From contig NC_061795.1 of NCBI RefSeq assembly GCF_021462225.1, positions 3,115,001-3,179,000 of the forward strand: a DNA stretch of 64,000 bases, given 5' to 3'. Position numbers and translations under genes: made by a program. The stretch is from Girardinichthys multiradiatus. Its lineage: Eukaryota > Chordata > Actinopteri > Cyprinodontiformes > Goodeidae. The notes beneath the pieces were generated by a model. That model was not told the origin of the DNA. It did no database searches and saw only the letters and a program-made list of their open reading frames with translations. Positions within the stretch are counted from its first letter, which is position 1; each line of letters begins with the position of its first letter. Of the stretch, positions 34,746-45,530 are shown in pieces.

Positions 34746-36268
34746 TATTATTTTTGTTTTCAGTAGAGGGTGCCAATATTCTTTTGTGCGTTATGCACAC
34801 CTAATCGCAATACGAAGGTTTACTAGTTTCAATATAAACTATGAAAAGTCACAGACAGTTGAAATATTATGTTTTTTATTTCATTTCATGGTACTGGGAA
34901 ATATAGGAGGGAGGTGAGATGTTTAATAAATATGGCGAAACGGGGTAAAAGCACTAAATGGAAAGACTGTCAAGGACGAAAGGGTTGTAATAATTTAAGA
35001 TAACTAAGTCTTTTATGGTAAAGTAATGAGGCAAGGAGGTTAAAAGCAGCATGTTGATTGAGTTATTAAAGGTATTTTCATTCTGCATATTTTTTAGATC
35101 TTGTGATCACATGCAAGGCTCTTCAAACAAAGGATTGTGAACCATCCGCTAAGAGACCATCTTTAAAACCGGGACGCTACGGACAGTAAAACTTAAAACG
35201 AGTCAGCTGAGCGAACGACGACACTGGAAGAGAAGGAGATACCGTTCCAGTTCGAAAGGAGACTGGAACAGAAAGCCCGGCAGTTTGTGACCGAGCAGAA
35301 GTTCTGGAAAAAAGGAAGAGAAGAACAAAGAGTGCTCTGATGGCCAACTAAGCCGCAGGAATCAGAAGGTGGCTTGCATGATGATAAATTGTCAGTGGAA
35401 AGAACACATCAGTCTAAGCAGGCTCTTGATTGAGTGAGGGTGGATGCAGCTAAGGCTGAGAAGGACTTGAGATACTGATGAAAAACGAGCAGCCATGTTA
35501 GAAATGTAGGATGACGATGAGGGATGGATAGGTATTAAATTTATTTTATTCTTGGGTGAAACTAAGCAGCTGGCGACTCTGAAATGCTTAGAGGTGGCCG
35601 TGAGCGCCAATAGTGGATGCTAAGAAATGTTAGGGATAACCTTTATTAATATTATGCATAACTGATTTTTTTTTTTTTGCCATTCATACCATAAAGATAA
35701 GAATACTCATCGACACGCATACGGGGATAAATGCCCAAGGTTTGACATGAATGACCCATGGCTGGGCACTGGGTTTTTTAAAGTGGAGTAGCCGATAACT
35801 GTTTGATTAGAATGCCACACCACATGTACATTAAGAATGGACACCAGCTACTACGCAACCTATCAGACAGACACCGCAATGGTGACACGTAATCTACTGA
35901 TAAACACTAGGGGAGTGCACATCTATTGCTTTGGAGTGCCGGATATGAAACTACATGTGACCTTCTTTCTGGGCTCTTTGTCAACCTTTCACACACAGCA
36001 ATGATCCATGACAGGAGCCTCAGCGCTGATCTCTTTAATCATTCCTCTGCTTAATTTAGAATGAAAGAGCTGAAAGTTAGAAGCTGATTGAGAGTCGTTC
36101 CTTTAAGAGTCAGTGTTAGAGAGTGTGATCACTTCTGGGGACCAAGAACCAGAGGAGTTCCGAGATGTCTGACCGGCAGCAGGGTGCAGTAGAGGAAGAG
36201 ATACATTAGACAGCCTTGGGAGATGGCAAAATGAGAGAAACCAGATTAAAGAGCTGCCTCCGCAGGAT

Positions 36269-37077
36269 TTAGAGTTGAGCCTGAACGAGATGGTAGAATA
36301 CATGAGAGTAAATGATCAACCTGAATGAAAAGAGGGGTGGTAACACCACACGCTTGAAGAGCAAATGAATAAAAAAAAATAAAAATAGAGAAGAGCGAGT
36401 GGAGTGATACATCTCATCAAGAGATGAGCTAGGCCGGGCGCTATCAAGGGCGAACGCCGGTGGGAGGAGCCGAGGAGCAGGCAGCGACGATGGAGCAGGA
36501 AAGATGTAGTGCTGGCATAGCAGAGATGGTGGCAAACTCACAGCGCAGGCGAGTAAGGGATGACGTGGAGCGCTGGAGAGAATCCATGAACGAGATGAAT
36601 GAAGCACGGAAGATGTATGATGGTTGGTTTGTGGGATGAAGATGAAAGGAGAAACTGCTGGAGAAACCAGGTCGGGTGACGCAGCGGTGAGAGCCGGTGA
36701 GGAGGCAGAGCTACCTCGACGACGCTTAGCAGGAGAAGTGTAGGAGTTCTTGATGCGCTTTCCACTTGCCCAGAGCTGAGACAAGGAAGAAATGAGCCAT
36801 AAAGGCGAAGCAAATGCTCCTACGAGCGGTAGGGAAGGAAGGATTATGAGTCTGTTACAAACAGTGCGAGGGGGCGTTGGAGTCGTAAATGAGCTCAGCT
36901 GACAAGCGAAGATGAACATGGCTGAAGGTCCTTTAAAAGCAAGATGTCGAAGGTGATTAGATGGAGAATCAGGCGGACAGGATGCTGACTGGAAGGCCGG
37001 GAGACGCACAGAAGAGTCATTGGGAGGTGGAGGCAGTGAAGGCGAGTCTTTCATTCTGAATATTCGTCTAAACTTCA
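36269..37077 (-). other. Serine/proline-rich ORF at the end of the unclassified repeat, coding status unknown
   Basis: A 311-codon open frame runs 37204-36269. The ATG at 37077 lies exactly where similarity to the short copy begins, and the next 45 or so codons are collinear in both copies (MKFRRIFRMKDSP here; MEFKQKFRMKDSP in the short copy) before a 1-base shift in the latter. The protein is rich in Ser, Pro and Leu with a basic patch (SPAKRRRGSSASSP) and no known domain. It could be a relic of an element-encoded protein or chance openness. Confidence 0.25.
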
Positions 37078-37244
37078 TTAAGTATTTATCTGATAAATAT
37101 AAAGGTGTGGAAAAGAGGTCTTCTAAGCTCAAACCCTTGGAGCCCATCGCAAAAGATGAATGGTGAAAGTAGACAGAGAACAGCAAGTGTTTGGTTACTG
37201 TCATAGTAAATAAAAAGGTTTCCAGTGATTATTGAGCAGGGAAT

Positions 37245-37625
37245 TCACAATTTTGGACAGTACATTTATAGCCAAAGTCCGCCCAGAGTTATAGGTTACA
37301 GGATGGACTCCACATCCAAACTCGCCATCCTGTAACTGGTGGGTTGCAGATTTGAACTCTAGCTCCGTCCTTCTCAGTTGTTGTGTCTTGGGCAAGACAC
37401 TTAACCCTCTTTGCCTGCTGATGGTGGTCAGAGGGCACGGTGGCGCCGATGGTATGGCAGCTTCGCTGCTGTCAGTCTGGCCCAGGACAGCTGTGGCTAC
37501 AATGTAGCTTACCACTGTCAGTTTGTAAATGTGTGAATGACTGGGTAGATGGCTGATTCTAGTGTAAAGCCTTTTAGGGTCCTTGGACTAGATAAAGCAC
37601 TATACAAGTACAGGCAATTTGCAAA
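37245..37625 (+). mobile_element. SINE-like interspersed repeat
   Basis: GGTGGGTTGCAGATTTGAAC resembles a pol III box B. 'ttgtgtcttgggcaagacac' and the ending 'gataaagcactatacaagta' are the body and tail of a common fish SINE type, related in layout to 60791-61048 but reversed. A hairpin (ACAGGATGG ... CCATCCTGT) lies at about 37300-37337. Confidence 0.6.
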
Positions 37626-39437
37626 CGAGTAAATATGAAGAAAATCATCCAAGGACAGCTTATGTATGGGTTATCAGATTTCCTATAACTGACAGCAGCA
37701 AGGTGGAAATTGAATCCTAAGGGGTTGCCTCCACCAGGTTGACTCTTTATTTTGTATGCTTTTTTTACTCTAATAATTGTGTTTTGTATTCACTTGAATT
37801 TCAGAATAAATATCACATTATTTGTGGAATAAGTTCTCAAATAATCTATCGAATTTAGATGATTTAAATAATAAATAATACAGATAAAACCGACATTTTA
37901 ACGTGGCGGTACAGACTTTTGAGAACTGCTGTTTTCTACCATGTATGACAATCTGCACCTTGGAAAATGTAGCTGTACACAACAACTTTTATCCCATCTG
38001 GCCAAAATGATGATTGAACGGCTGATGCGCTTTCATCCTCACCCATTTTCATCGCAGTGTTGGCAGTTAAGAATACATCCCTTTCATTTCTCATCAGAGG
38101 GCGGTTCAATACCCAGTGGCTCTGGCTGGCTCAGGCATCTCGGCACCCATTGTGACTGTCTTTTCATCAAGCCTAGAGCCGCCAAACACTGAGGGGCCGC
38201 TCCATCACCGGTAGACACAATCACAGGTTGCTGGCCTGGTTATTATGAGTCATTCATCTAGTGCACCTGCCTCATTTTACCTGCTGTTCTTTTTTTTTTC
38301 ACCTTCAGTACTTTTAATTCCTTGTATTTTAGAACTTGTTTTTAACCCCTTTAAAATGCCACCGTTTGGTCCACCTCAGCCTGTACATCTTGATCGTGTA
38401 GGACTGGGTTCTATGAGCTCCATGAACGACACAGCACATAATAGACCCAATCAAATGCTATTGATAGACTCTGATGGTGCACTGACGGCGTGCTGTGTCT
38501 GCACCACAAGAAATGAGGTCCCACTTCTTTGGAAGAACTCAAACAGGCTACGCTTATCGTTCCTTTGATTTGCTGCAGCTTCTCAGAAGGCGGAGAGTAA
38601 ATGTGGAAGAATTAAAATCCCTCCACAGAAAGGAACTGAAAGAGACAAGAGAGCAGGTTGGATCAAAAGGCAAATGAGAAACTCCACATTTCAGCAAAAT
38701 ATCAGGGGTGTTTCCCTCTGGAGCACAGATGTGCTGCTAGCACTGTGGCATCCACAATTATTGATTAGCCAATATCTTCATGCTGTACATGGGCAGTTTC
38801 ACTTAAAAGGCATGTTGTTTTTCTTTTCTTTTTTTATTTGTTACCTGACTCTGTAGTGTGCATTCATTATGGTTTGCAGGAGCAGTTTTTATGTAGCCCA
38901 CTTTCCAGTTTGGTTCTGGATGACTTTGAAGGAGAGAAGATGGAAAGAGGCAGGGAAGACTGGAACGAAACTGTCAAGGGCTCAGAAGTGGCTCAGTGTA
39001 AAGGCTCTCCATTATCAAAAGTAGGTATAATTAAGCATGAAACCAATTCATATTGTTTCTCTTTTCAACTTGTGTTTTCAAGTAAAATGTGTTTCTTTTT
39101 ATTTTAGGCTGACCTCAATTAATGCCTAGTGTGGTAAATTACCAGAGGTTATTTGGTTTGAGCTTGTATTGGAAATGATGCTGTGCCATTCACAGCACCG
39201 GGGTTTCACATGTAACATGCAGTTGTGTTTAGAAACATATCAATATGATTAAAAAAGCGAGTAAAGCTCAGAATTATTATTATATTATTATTAATATTTT
39301 TATTGTAGCCTCTCTTTCCATACACAAAAATGCACCGGGGACATTAATTCATCCTTTCATTCAATTCTTTCCAACGGAAGAAAGATAGTTAAATAAAATA
39401 ATAAAGCAAATATGAATGTTTAATAATAACACTAATA
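37626..39437. other. Mostly unique sequence; 37940-38690 is high-complexity
   Basis: 37940-38690 has balanced composition and no repeat text, and could include conserved non-coding DNA. ORFs at 38245-38568 and 38838-39107 have no recognisable domain. 39240-39440 is AT-rich. Confidence 0.35.
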
Positions 39438-39439
39438 TA

Positions 39440-40707
39440 CAGGGGTTGGACAATGAAACTGAAACACCTGTCATTTTAGTGTGGGAGGTTTCATGGCTAA
39501 ATTGGACCAGCCTAGTAGCCAGTCTTCATTGATTGCACATTGCACCAGTAAGAGCAGAGTGTGAAGGTTCAATTATCAGGGTAAGAGCACAGTTTTGCTC
39601 AAAATATTGAAATGCACACAACATTATGGGTGACATACCAGAGTTCAAAAGAGGACAAATTGTTGGTGCACGTCTTGCTGGCGCATCTGTGACCAAGACA
39701 GCAAGTCTTTGTGATGTATCAAGAGCCACGGTATCCAGGGTAATGTCAGCATACCACCAAGAAGGACGAACCACATCCAATAGGATTAACTGTGGACGCA
39801 AGAGGAAGCTGTCTGAAAAGGATGTTCGGGTGCTAACCCGGATTGTATCCAAAAAACATAAAACCACGGCTGCCCAAATCACGGCAGAATTAAATGTGCA
39901 CCTCAACTCCTGTTTCCACCAGAACTGTCCGTCGGGAGCTCCACAGGGTCAATATACACGGCCGGGCTGCTATAGCCAAACCTTTGGTCACTCATGCCAA
40001 TGCCAAACGTCGGTTTCAATGGTGCAAGGAGCGCAAATCTTGGGCTGTGGACAATGTGAAACATGTATTGTTCTCTGATGAGTCCACCTTTACTGTTTTC
40101 CCCACATCCGGGAGAGTTATGGTGTGGAGAAGCCCCAAAGAAGCATACCACCCAGACTGTTGCATGCCCAGAGTGAAGCATGGGGGTGGATCACTGATGG
40201 TTTGGGCTGCCATATCATGGCATTCCCTTGGCCCAATACTTGTGCTAGATGGGCGCGTCACTGCCAAGGACTACCGAACCATTCTTGAGGACCATGTGCG
40301 TCCAATGGTTCAAACATTGTATCCTGAAGGCGGCGCCGTGTATCAGGATGACAATGCACCAATATACACAGCACGACTGGTGAAAGATTGGTTTGATGAA
40401 CATGAAAGTGAAGTTGAACATCTCCCATGGCCTGCACAGTCACCAGATCTACATATTATTGAGCCACTTTGGGGTGTTTTGGAGGAGCGAGTCAGGAAAC
40501 GTTTTCTTCCACCAGTATCACGTAGTAACCTGGCCACTATCCTGCAAGAAGAATGGCTTAAAATCCCTCTGACCACTGTGCAGGACTTGTATATGTCATT
40601 CCCAAGACGAATTGACACTGTATTGGCCGCAAAAGGAGGCCGTACACCATACTAATAAATTATTGTGGTCTACAACCAGGTGTTTCAGTTTCATTGTCCA
40701 ACCCCTG
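39440..40707 (+). mobile_element. Incomer-type (DD36E) Tc1/mariner element, copy 1
   Basis: 1,268 bp, bordered by TA on each side (39438-39439; 40708-40709). The ends are short inverted repeats of about 30 bp beginning CAGGGGTTGGACAATGAAAC. Its sequence is very close to copies 2 and 3. The transposase is frameshifted. Confidence 0.92.
39626..40655 (+). pseudogene. DD36E transposase, frameshifted (copy 1)
   Basis: Starts MGDIPEFKRGQIVGARLAG. The HTH half is open from 39626, and the catalytic half (SDESTF; QDDNAPIYTA; LHIIEPLWG) is open to 40655 in another frame. The break is a 2-base loss near 39908, in the HLNSPVSTR segment, compared with copy 3. All three catalytic acids remain. Confidence 0.9.
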
Positions 40708-40709
40708 TA

Positions 40710-41073
40710 TATAATCATTGTTTATAATAATAATTATTATTTTATTATATACAGTTGAGAAAACAAATGTTCCGAAAAACTGTACTTTACTTGACAAACT
40801 CAAACATTTACTGTATAAATAAACTGAAATATCCTGGAAGATTTATCTTGTTGGTCTGGAACCTGCAAAAGCTGTGGCCAATTTTTAATCAGATATAGGG
40901 TTGCTAAGCTGTCATCACACTTGAGTGAAAAGTATTAAATTGCTATTCAACACTTTAAGGAAGTACGTGTTTTTTTGTTTTATATTATAAAAATTTTTAT
41001 GTCAAAATTATATTACGCTAACATGATAAAAAAAAAAACTGCAAGACACATTATATGTATCTGGCCACATATA
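40710..41073. other. AT-rich spacer between Incomer copies
   Basis: Contains a poly-A stretch at 41028-41038. No feature. Confidence 0.5.
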
Positions 41074-41075
41074 TA

Positions 41076-42333
41076 CAGGGGTTGGACAATGAACTGAAAC
41101 ACCTGTCATTTTAGTGTGGGAGGTTTCATGGCTAAATTGGACCAGCCTGGTAGCCAGTCTTCATCGATTGCACATTGCACCAGTAAGAGCAGAGTGTGAA
41201 GGTTCAATTAGCAGGGTAAGAGCACAGTTTTGCTCAAAATATTGAAATGCACACAACATTATGGGTGACATACCAGAGTTCAAAAGAGGACAAATTGTTG
41301 GTGCACGTCTTGCTGGCGCATCTGTGACCAAGACAGAAAGTCTTTGTGATGTATCAAGAGCCACGGTATCCAGGGTAATGTCAGCATACCACCAAGAAGG
41401 ACGAACCACATCCAACAGGATTAACTGTGGACACAAGAGGAAGCTGTCTAAAAGGGATGTTCGGGTGCTAACCCAGATTGTATCCAAAAAAGCATAAAAC
41501 CACGGCTGCCCAAATCACGGCAGAATTAAATGTGCACCTCAAATCTCCTGTTTCCACCAGAACTGTCCATCGTGAGCTCCACAGGGTCAATATACACGAC
41601 CGGGCTGCTATAGCCAAACCTTTGGTCACTCATGCCAATGCCAAACGTCGGTTTCAATGGTGCAAGGAGCGCAAATCTTGGGCTGTGGACAATGTGAAAC
41701 ATGTATTGATCTCTGATGAGTCCACCTTTACTGTTTTCCCCACATCCGGGAGAGTTATGGTGTGGAGAAGCCCCAAAGAAGCATACCACCCAGACTGTTG
41801 CATGCCCAGAGTGAAGCATGGGGGTGGATCAGTGATGATTTGGGCTGCCATACTTGGCCCAATACTTGTGCTAGATGGGTGCATCACTGCCAAGGACTAC
41901 CGAACCATTCTTGAGGACCATGTGCATCTAATGGTTCAAACATTGTATCCTGAAGGCGGTGCCGTGTATCAGGATGACAATGCGCCAATACACACAGCAA
42001 GACTGGTGAAAGATTGGTTTGATGAACATGAAAGTGAAGTTGAACATCTCCCATGGCCTGCACAGTCACCAGATCTAAATATTATTGAGCCACTTTGGGG
42101 TGTTTTGGAGGAGCGAGTCAGGAAACGTTTTCCTCCACCAGTATCACGTAGTGACCTGGCCACTATCCTGCAAGAAGAATGGCTTAAAATCCCTCTGACC
42201 ACTGTGCAGGACTTGTATATGTCATTCCCAAAACGAATTGACGCTGTATTGGCTGCAAAAGGAGGCCCTACACCATACTAATAAATTATTGTGGTCTAAA
42301 ACCAGGTGTTTCACTTTCATTGTCCAAACCCTG
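41076..42333 (+). mobile_element. Incomer-type (DD36E) Tc1/mariner element, copy 2
   Basis: 1,258 bp with TA on both sides (41074-41075; 42334-42335). It has the same orientation as copy 1, and the ends match with small changes (GAACTGAAAC at left; CCAAACCCTG at right). Confidence 0.92.
41261..42281 (+). pseudogene. DD36E transposase, frameshifted (copy 2)
   Basis: One extra base in the A-run near 41488 (VSKKA, then the frame is lost; it resumes as KKHKTTAAQ) splits the gene into 41261-41497 and 41478-42281. A 12-base in-frame loss removes residues from the SWHSLGPIL segment. The catalytic acids are present (SDESTF, DDNAPIH, NIIEPLW). Confidence 0.9.
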
Positions 42334-42504
42334 TAGTTTAAAGTCCAATTTGAGCCTTACTCAATGACCAAAGAGAAAATAGAAACTAAATTGGACTATT
42401 TGATATTCCAATTCCCTTATTCTGAAAAGAAAGGCTTGTCCCAAGCTCAAAAATTTTCATAAATGTCAACAATCCCAGAGAAACCTATAAAGGACTGTGT
42501 ACAG

Positions 42505-42713
42505 TCGTGGCGCTGGTGTAGCGGTAGAGCAAGCGGCACATGTATAGAGAGACTCCGGCCCTCGACATGGCCATCCCGTGGATTGAGTCCTGGCCACGGC
42601 AACCTGTGCTGCATGTCTTCCCCCTCTCTTCACCCCATTTCCCATCTGCCAACTTTCAAGAATAATGACAAAGGCCACTAGTGCTGCAGAACAAATCTTA
42701 AAATAAATAAATG
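42505..42713 (+). mobile_element. tRNA-derived SINE
   Basis: Box A-like TGGTGTAGCGGTAGAGC (42523-42540) and box B-like GTGGATTGAGTCCTGG (42579-42594) are at pol III spacing. The body has 'tgctgcatgtcttccccctc', and the tail is A-rich with AAATAAATAAATG (about 42697-42710). About 200 bp, apparently near full length. It lies between two inverted Incomer copies. Confidence 0.75.
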
Positions 42714-43589
42714 ACTGTCAGCGCTATGAAAACTCCCTCACATCTCCACATTGCTGCAGCTGTCTGAACAATTTGGGAACAGAACCACTGGACAACTTGG
42801 ACAAAAGAAGGTGAGGCAGTTGAGGAAATGTAGTTTTACTTATGATTTAATAGAGTTACACCTTCCTGTAAAACTGGGACCTCTGAAAATTTACTTCTTA
42901 TTTTACTACAACTATCTCACATAAATGGCACCATGGGCATCACCCACTAACACCCAAACACACACCTTCTTCCCTCAACCTAAGAAAGGCTCAAGTGTCT
43001 TGAAAAACCTTGTAGACGTTCAACATCCTGGTGCACTAGAAACTTTACAACCCTTCTGAGAAAAATTCGCTCTGTCCAAGAATGAAAGAGGCAAACACAG
43101 GCAAAACATTGTTATCTATGCAGTTCACTGCCAAGTTCAGACTCAGCAGTCCACCTGTGTCTCAGACATACATTAATGATGCTCCTTTGTAGAGAGTAAT
43201 GTTTCCCAACATGTCAGCTTTAATTATGTTTAGTTTAGTTGGAACACTAAAATGTACAAAAGGATGATAAGAAACATCAGGGAGAGTCAGAAAGCTCAGA
43301 GTTCAATAAATGCCTCAACCTACATGACATCAAACAATTTATACAGTTCAATACAATATCAATAATAACAAATAGTTAGTGTAGAAATGTCAGACCAAAT
43401 TACCAACATCTAACATACGTGAAGTTTATCATTATAAATACATACTAGAAAAGCACTCATAGAGTGCTGACCGCTGCCAAGGCAATAGGGTCATTGAAGG
43501 ATGTCAGCTTTTTTCTCTACTGATGACCTATACCCTGGAGGACTTCTGGCCCCTTTATGGCCATACAGGTTTGGAAAGTCCAAGTTGTT
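42714..43589. other. No feature seen
   Basis: Mixed sequence between the SINE and another dispersed repeat. No ORF or repeat end. Confidence 0.45.
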
Positions 43590-43805
43590 GCACCATGATC
43601 TGGCAATGATGAAAAATCTTTCGAATAGTTCCTGGATCCAGATGGTCCGCATCACCACAAAAAACGAATAATCTGTTCCTTATTTTAATATGCACCTTGT
43701 CTGAAAATTGTATCCTAATCTGTTCATAACTTTTTGAGATATTTTACAACCGGACAGACAGTGACAAAAACATAAACTCCTTAGTGAAGGTAATAAACAC
43801 TGAAA
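43590..43805 (+). repeat. Dispersed repeat fragment of unknown class
   Basis: 'ggatccagatggtccgcatc', 'ctgttcataactttttgaga' and 'aaaacataaactccttagtg' followed by AAGGTAATAA are phrases of a repeat common in fish genomes, usually ending in a CCTTGGCGGAGGTAA-like tail. I cannot name its class. Confidence 0.45.
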
Positions 43806-43820
43806 ATACAAATGTAATTA

Positions 43821-45090
43821 CAGGGGTTGGACAATGAAACTGAAACACCTGGTTTTAGACCACAATAATTTATTAGTATGGTGTAGGGCCTCCTTTTGCG
43901 GCCAATACAGCATCAATTCGTCTTGGGAATGACATATAAAAGTCCTGCACAGTGGTCAGAGGGATTTTAAGCCATTCTTCTTGCAGGATAGTGGCCAGGT
44001 CACTACGTGATACTGGTGGAGGAAAACGTTTCCTGACTCGCTCCTCCAAAACACCCCAAAGTGGCTCAATAATATTTAGATCTGGTGACTGTGCAGGCCA
44101 TGGGAGATGTTCAACTTCACTTTCATGTTCATCAAACCAATCTTTCACCAGTCTTGCTGTGTGTATTGGTGCATTGTCATCCTGATACACGGCATCGCCT
44201 TCAGGATACAATGTTTGAACCATTGGATGCACATGGTCCTCAAGAATGGTTCGGTAGTCCTTGGCAGTGACGCGCCCATCTAGCACAAGTATTGGGCCAA
44301 GGGAATGCCATGATATGGTAGCCCAAACCATCACTGATCCACCCCCATGCTTCACTCTGGGCATGCAACAGTCTGGGTGGTACGCTTCTTTGGGGCTTCT
44401 CCACACCGTAACTCTCTCGGATGTGGGGAAAACAGTAAAGGTGGACTCATCAGAGATCAATACATGTTTCACATTGTCCACAGCCCAAGATTTGTGCTCC
44501 TTGCACCATTGAAACCAACGTTTGGCATTGGCACAAGTAACCAAAGGTTTGGCTATAGCAGCCCGGCCGTGTATATTGACCCTGTGGAGCTCCTGACGGA
44601 CAGTTCTGGTGGAAACAGGAGAGTTGAGGTGCACATTTAATTCTGCCGTGATTTGGGCAGCCGTGGTTTTATGTTTTTTGGATACAATCCGGGTTAGCAC
44701 CCAAACATCCCTTTCAGACAGCTTCCTCTTGCGTCCACAGTTAATCCTGTTGGATGTGGTTCGTCCTTCTTGGTGGTATGCTGACATTACCCTGGATACC
44801 GTGGCTCTTGATACATCACAAAGACTTGCTGTCTTGGTCACAGATGTGCCAGCAAGACGTGCACCAACAATTTGTCCTCTTTTGAACTCTGGTATGTCAC
44901 CCATAATGTTGTGTGCATTTCAATATTTTGAGCAAAACTGTGCTCTTACCCTGCTAATTGAACCTTCACACTCTGCTCTTACTGGTGCAATGCGCAATCA
45001 ATGAAGACTGGCTACCAGGCTGGTCCAATTTAGCCATGAAACCTCCCACACTAAAATGACAGGTCTTTCAGTTTCATTGTCCAACCCTTG
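43821..45090 (-). mobile_element. Incomer-type (DD36E) Tc1/mariner element, copy 3, apparently complete
   Basis: 1,270 bp bordered by TA (43819-43820; 45091-45092), with inverted ends CAGGGGTTGGACAATGAAAC and, from the other side, CAAGGGTTGGACAATGAAAC. It is inverted relative to copies 1 and 2 and carries an open transposase. Confidence 0.95.
43873..44904 (-). CDS. DD36E (Incomer-type) transposase, 343 codons, open
   Basis: A cut-and-paste transposase acting at TA sites. Residues 1-110 form two helix-turn-helix units (LAGTSVTKTASLCDVSRATV in the first), with CGRKRKLS between them. The catalytic triad is D152 (ISDESTF), D243 (YQDDNAPIHTA) and E280 (DLNIIEPLWG), with 36 residues between D243 and E280, which defines DD36E rather than the DD34E of the element at 6278. 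KHGGGSVMVW (about 185-194) is the usual glycine-rich motif. It ends AKGGPTPY. Length and end structure agree with the Incomer group (about 1.2 kb, short ends) as I know it. W in place of R at residue 68 (VWVL) and a few others differ from copies 1 and 2. Whether it is active or only open is not shown. Confidence 0.93.
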   Translation of the reverse strand: MGDIPEFKRGQIVGARLAGTSVTKTASLCDVSRATVSRVMSAYHQEGRTTSNRINCGRKRKLSERDVWVLTRIVSKKHKTTAAQITAELNVHLNSPVSTRTVRQELHRVNIHGRAAIAKPLVTCANAKRWFQWCKEHKSWAVDNVKHVLISDESTFTVFPTSERVTVWRSPKEAYHPDCCMPRVKHGGGSVMVWATISWHSLGPILVLDGRVTAKDYRTILEDHVHPMVQTLYPEGDAVYQDDNAPIHTARLVKDWFDEHESEVEHLPWPAQSPDLNIIEPLWGVLEERVRKRFPPPVSRSDLATILQEEWLKIPLTTVQDFYMSFPRRIDAVLAAKGGPTPY

Positions 45091-45092
45091 TA

Positions 45093-45530
45093 TTTCTTTT
45101 TTTCATTTTCAGCTAATATCAGTGCAGCTACATATCCCTCTGTATGTTTTTATCATCTCAACAAAAATGATAATGGTGGAAGAAAAGTGTTGGAACTAAA
45201 ATATGAGACACGATAATCCAACGAGACATTTTTGTTCAGTATATAAGCACAAAAAGGAAACAAAGGAAACAGAACATCCCATCAGGGTTAAATTTGTTTC
45301 TGTGTAGAGACAGTAGGTTCTTTCTCTGTCACTCAACTCAAACTCAAATAATTGAAACAGTTGTTTCAGGAGTATTTTTGCAGATTCACAATAACAACAT
45401 AACCTTTTGTTAAAAACATCGCCCAACAAAGTTGGGTATGTTGCTTTAAAAATGTCACTGGCTACAGTTAGAAGTCACTCTATTTAAAATGTAATGTAGT
45501 TTTGTAACTATTTCAATTGTTTTATAAAAC
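45093..45530. other. No feature seen
   Basis: AT-rich spacer up to the Rex3 tail at 45531. Confidence 0.45.

Larger units (their letters stand above)
32672..37080 (-). mobile_element. Unclassified 4.4-kb repeat, long copy
   Basis: Its two ends match the short copy at 29812-30272 (left about 180 bp, right about 190 bp), so they are true element borders. The centre is unlike anything else in the window: a 30-bp minisatellite at 33031-33209, a purine-rich plus strand over long stretches, and a serine/proline-rich minus-strand ORF at the right end. No transposase, RT, integrase, helicase or gag motif was found in any frame. Inverted similarity between the ends is weak (about 17 bp). DNA transposon, non-autonomous LTR element or something else all remain open. 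Confidence 0.55.

Noticed and set aside
38245..38568. 107-codon ORF as an exon
   Set aside because: Starts in a hydrophobic poly-Phe run from a T-tract; no domain or splice context.
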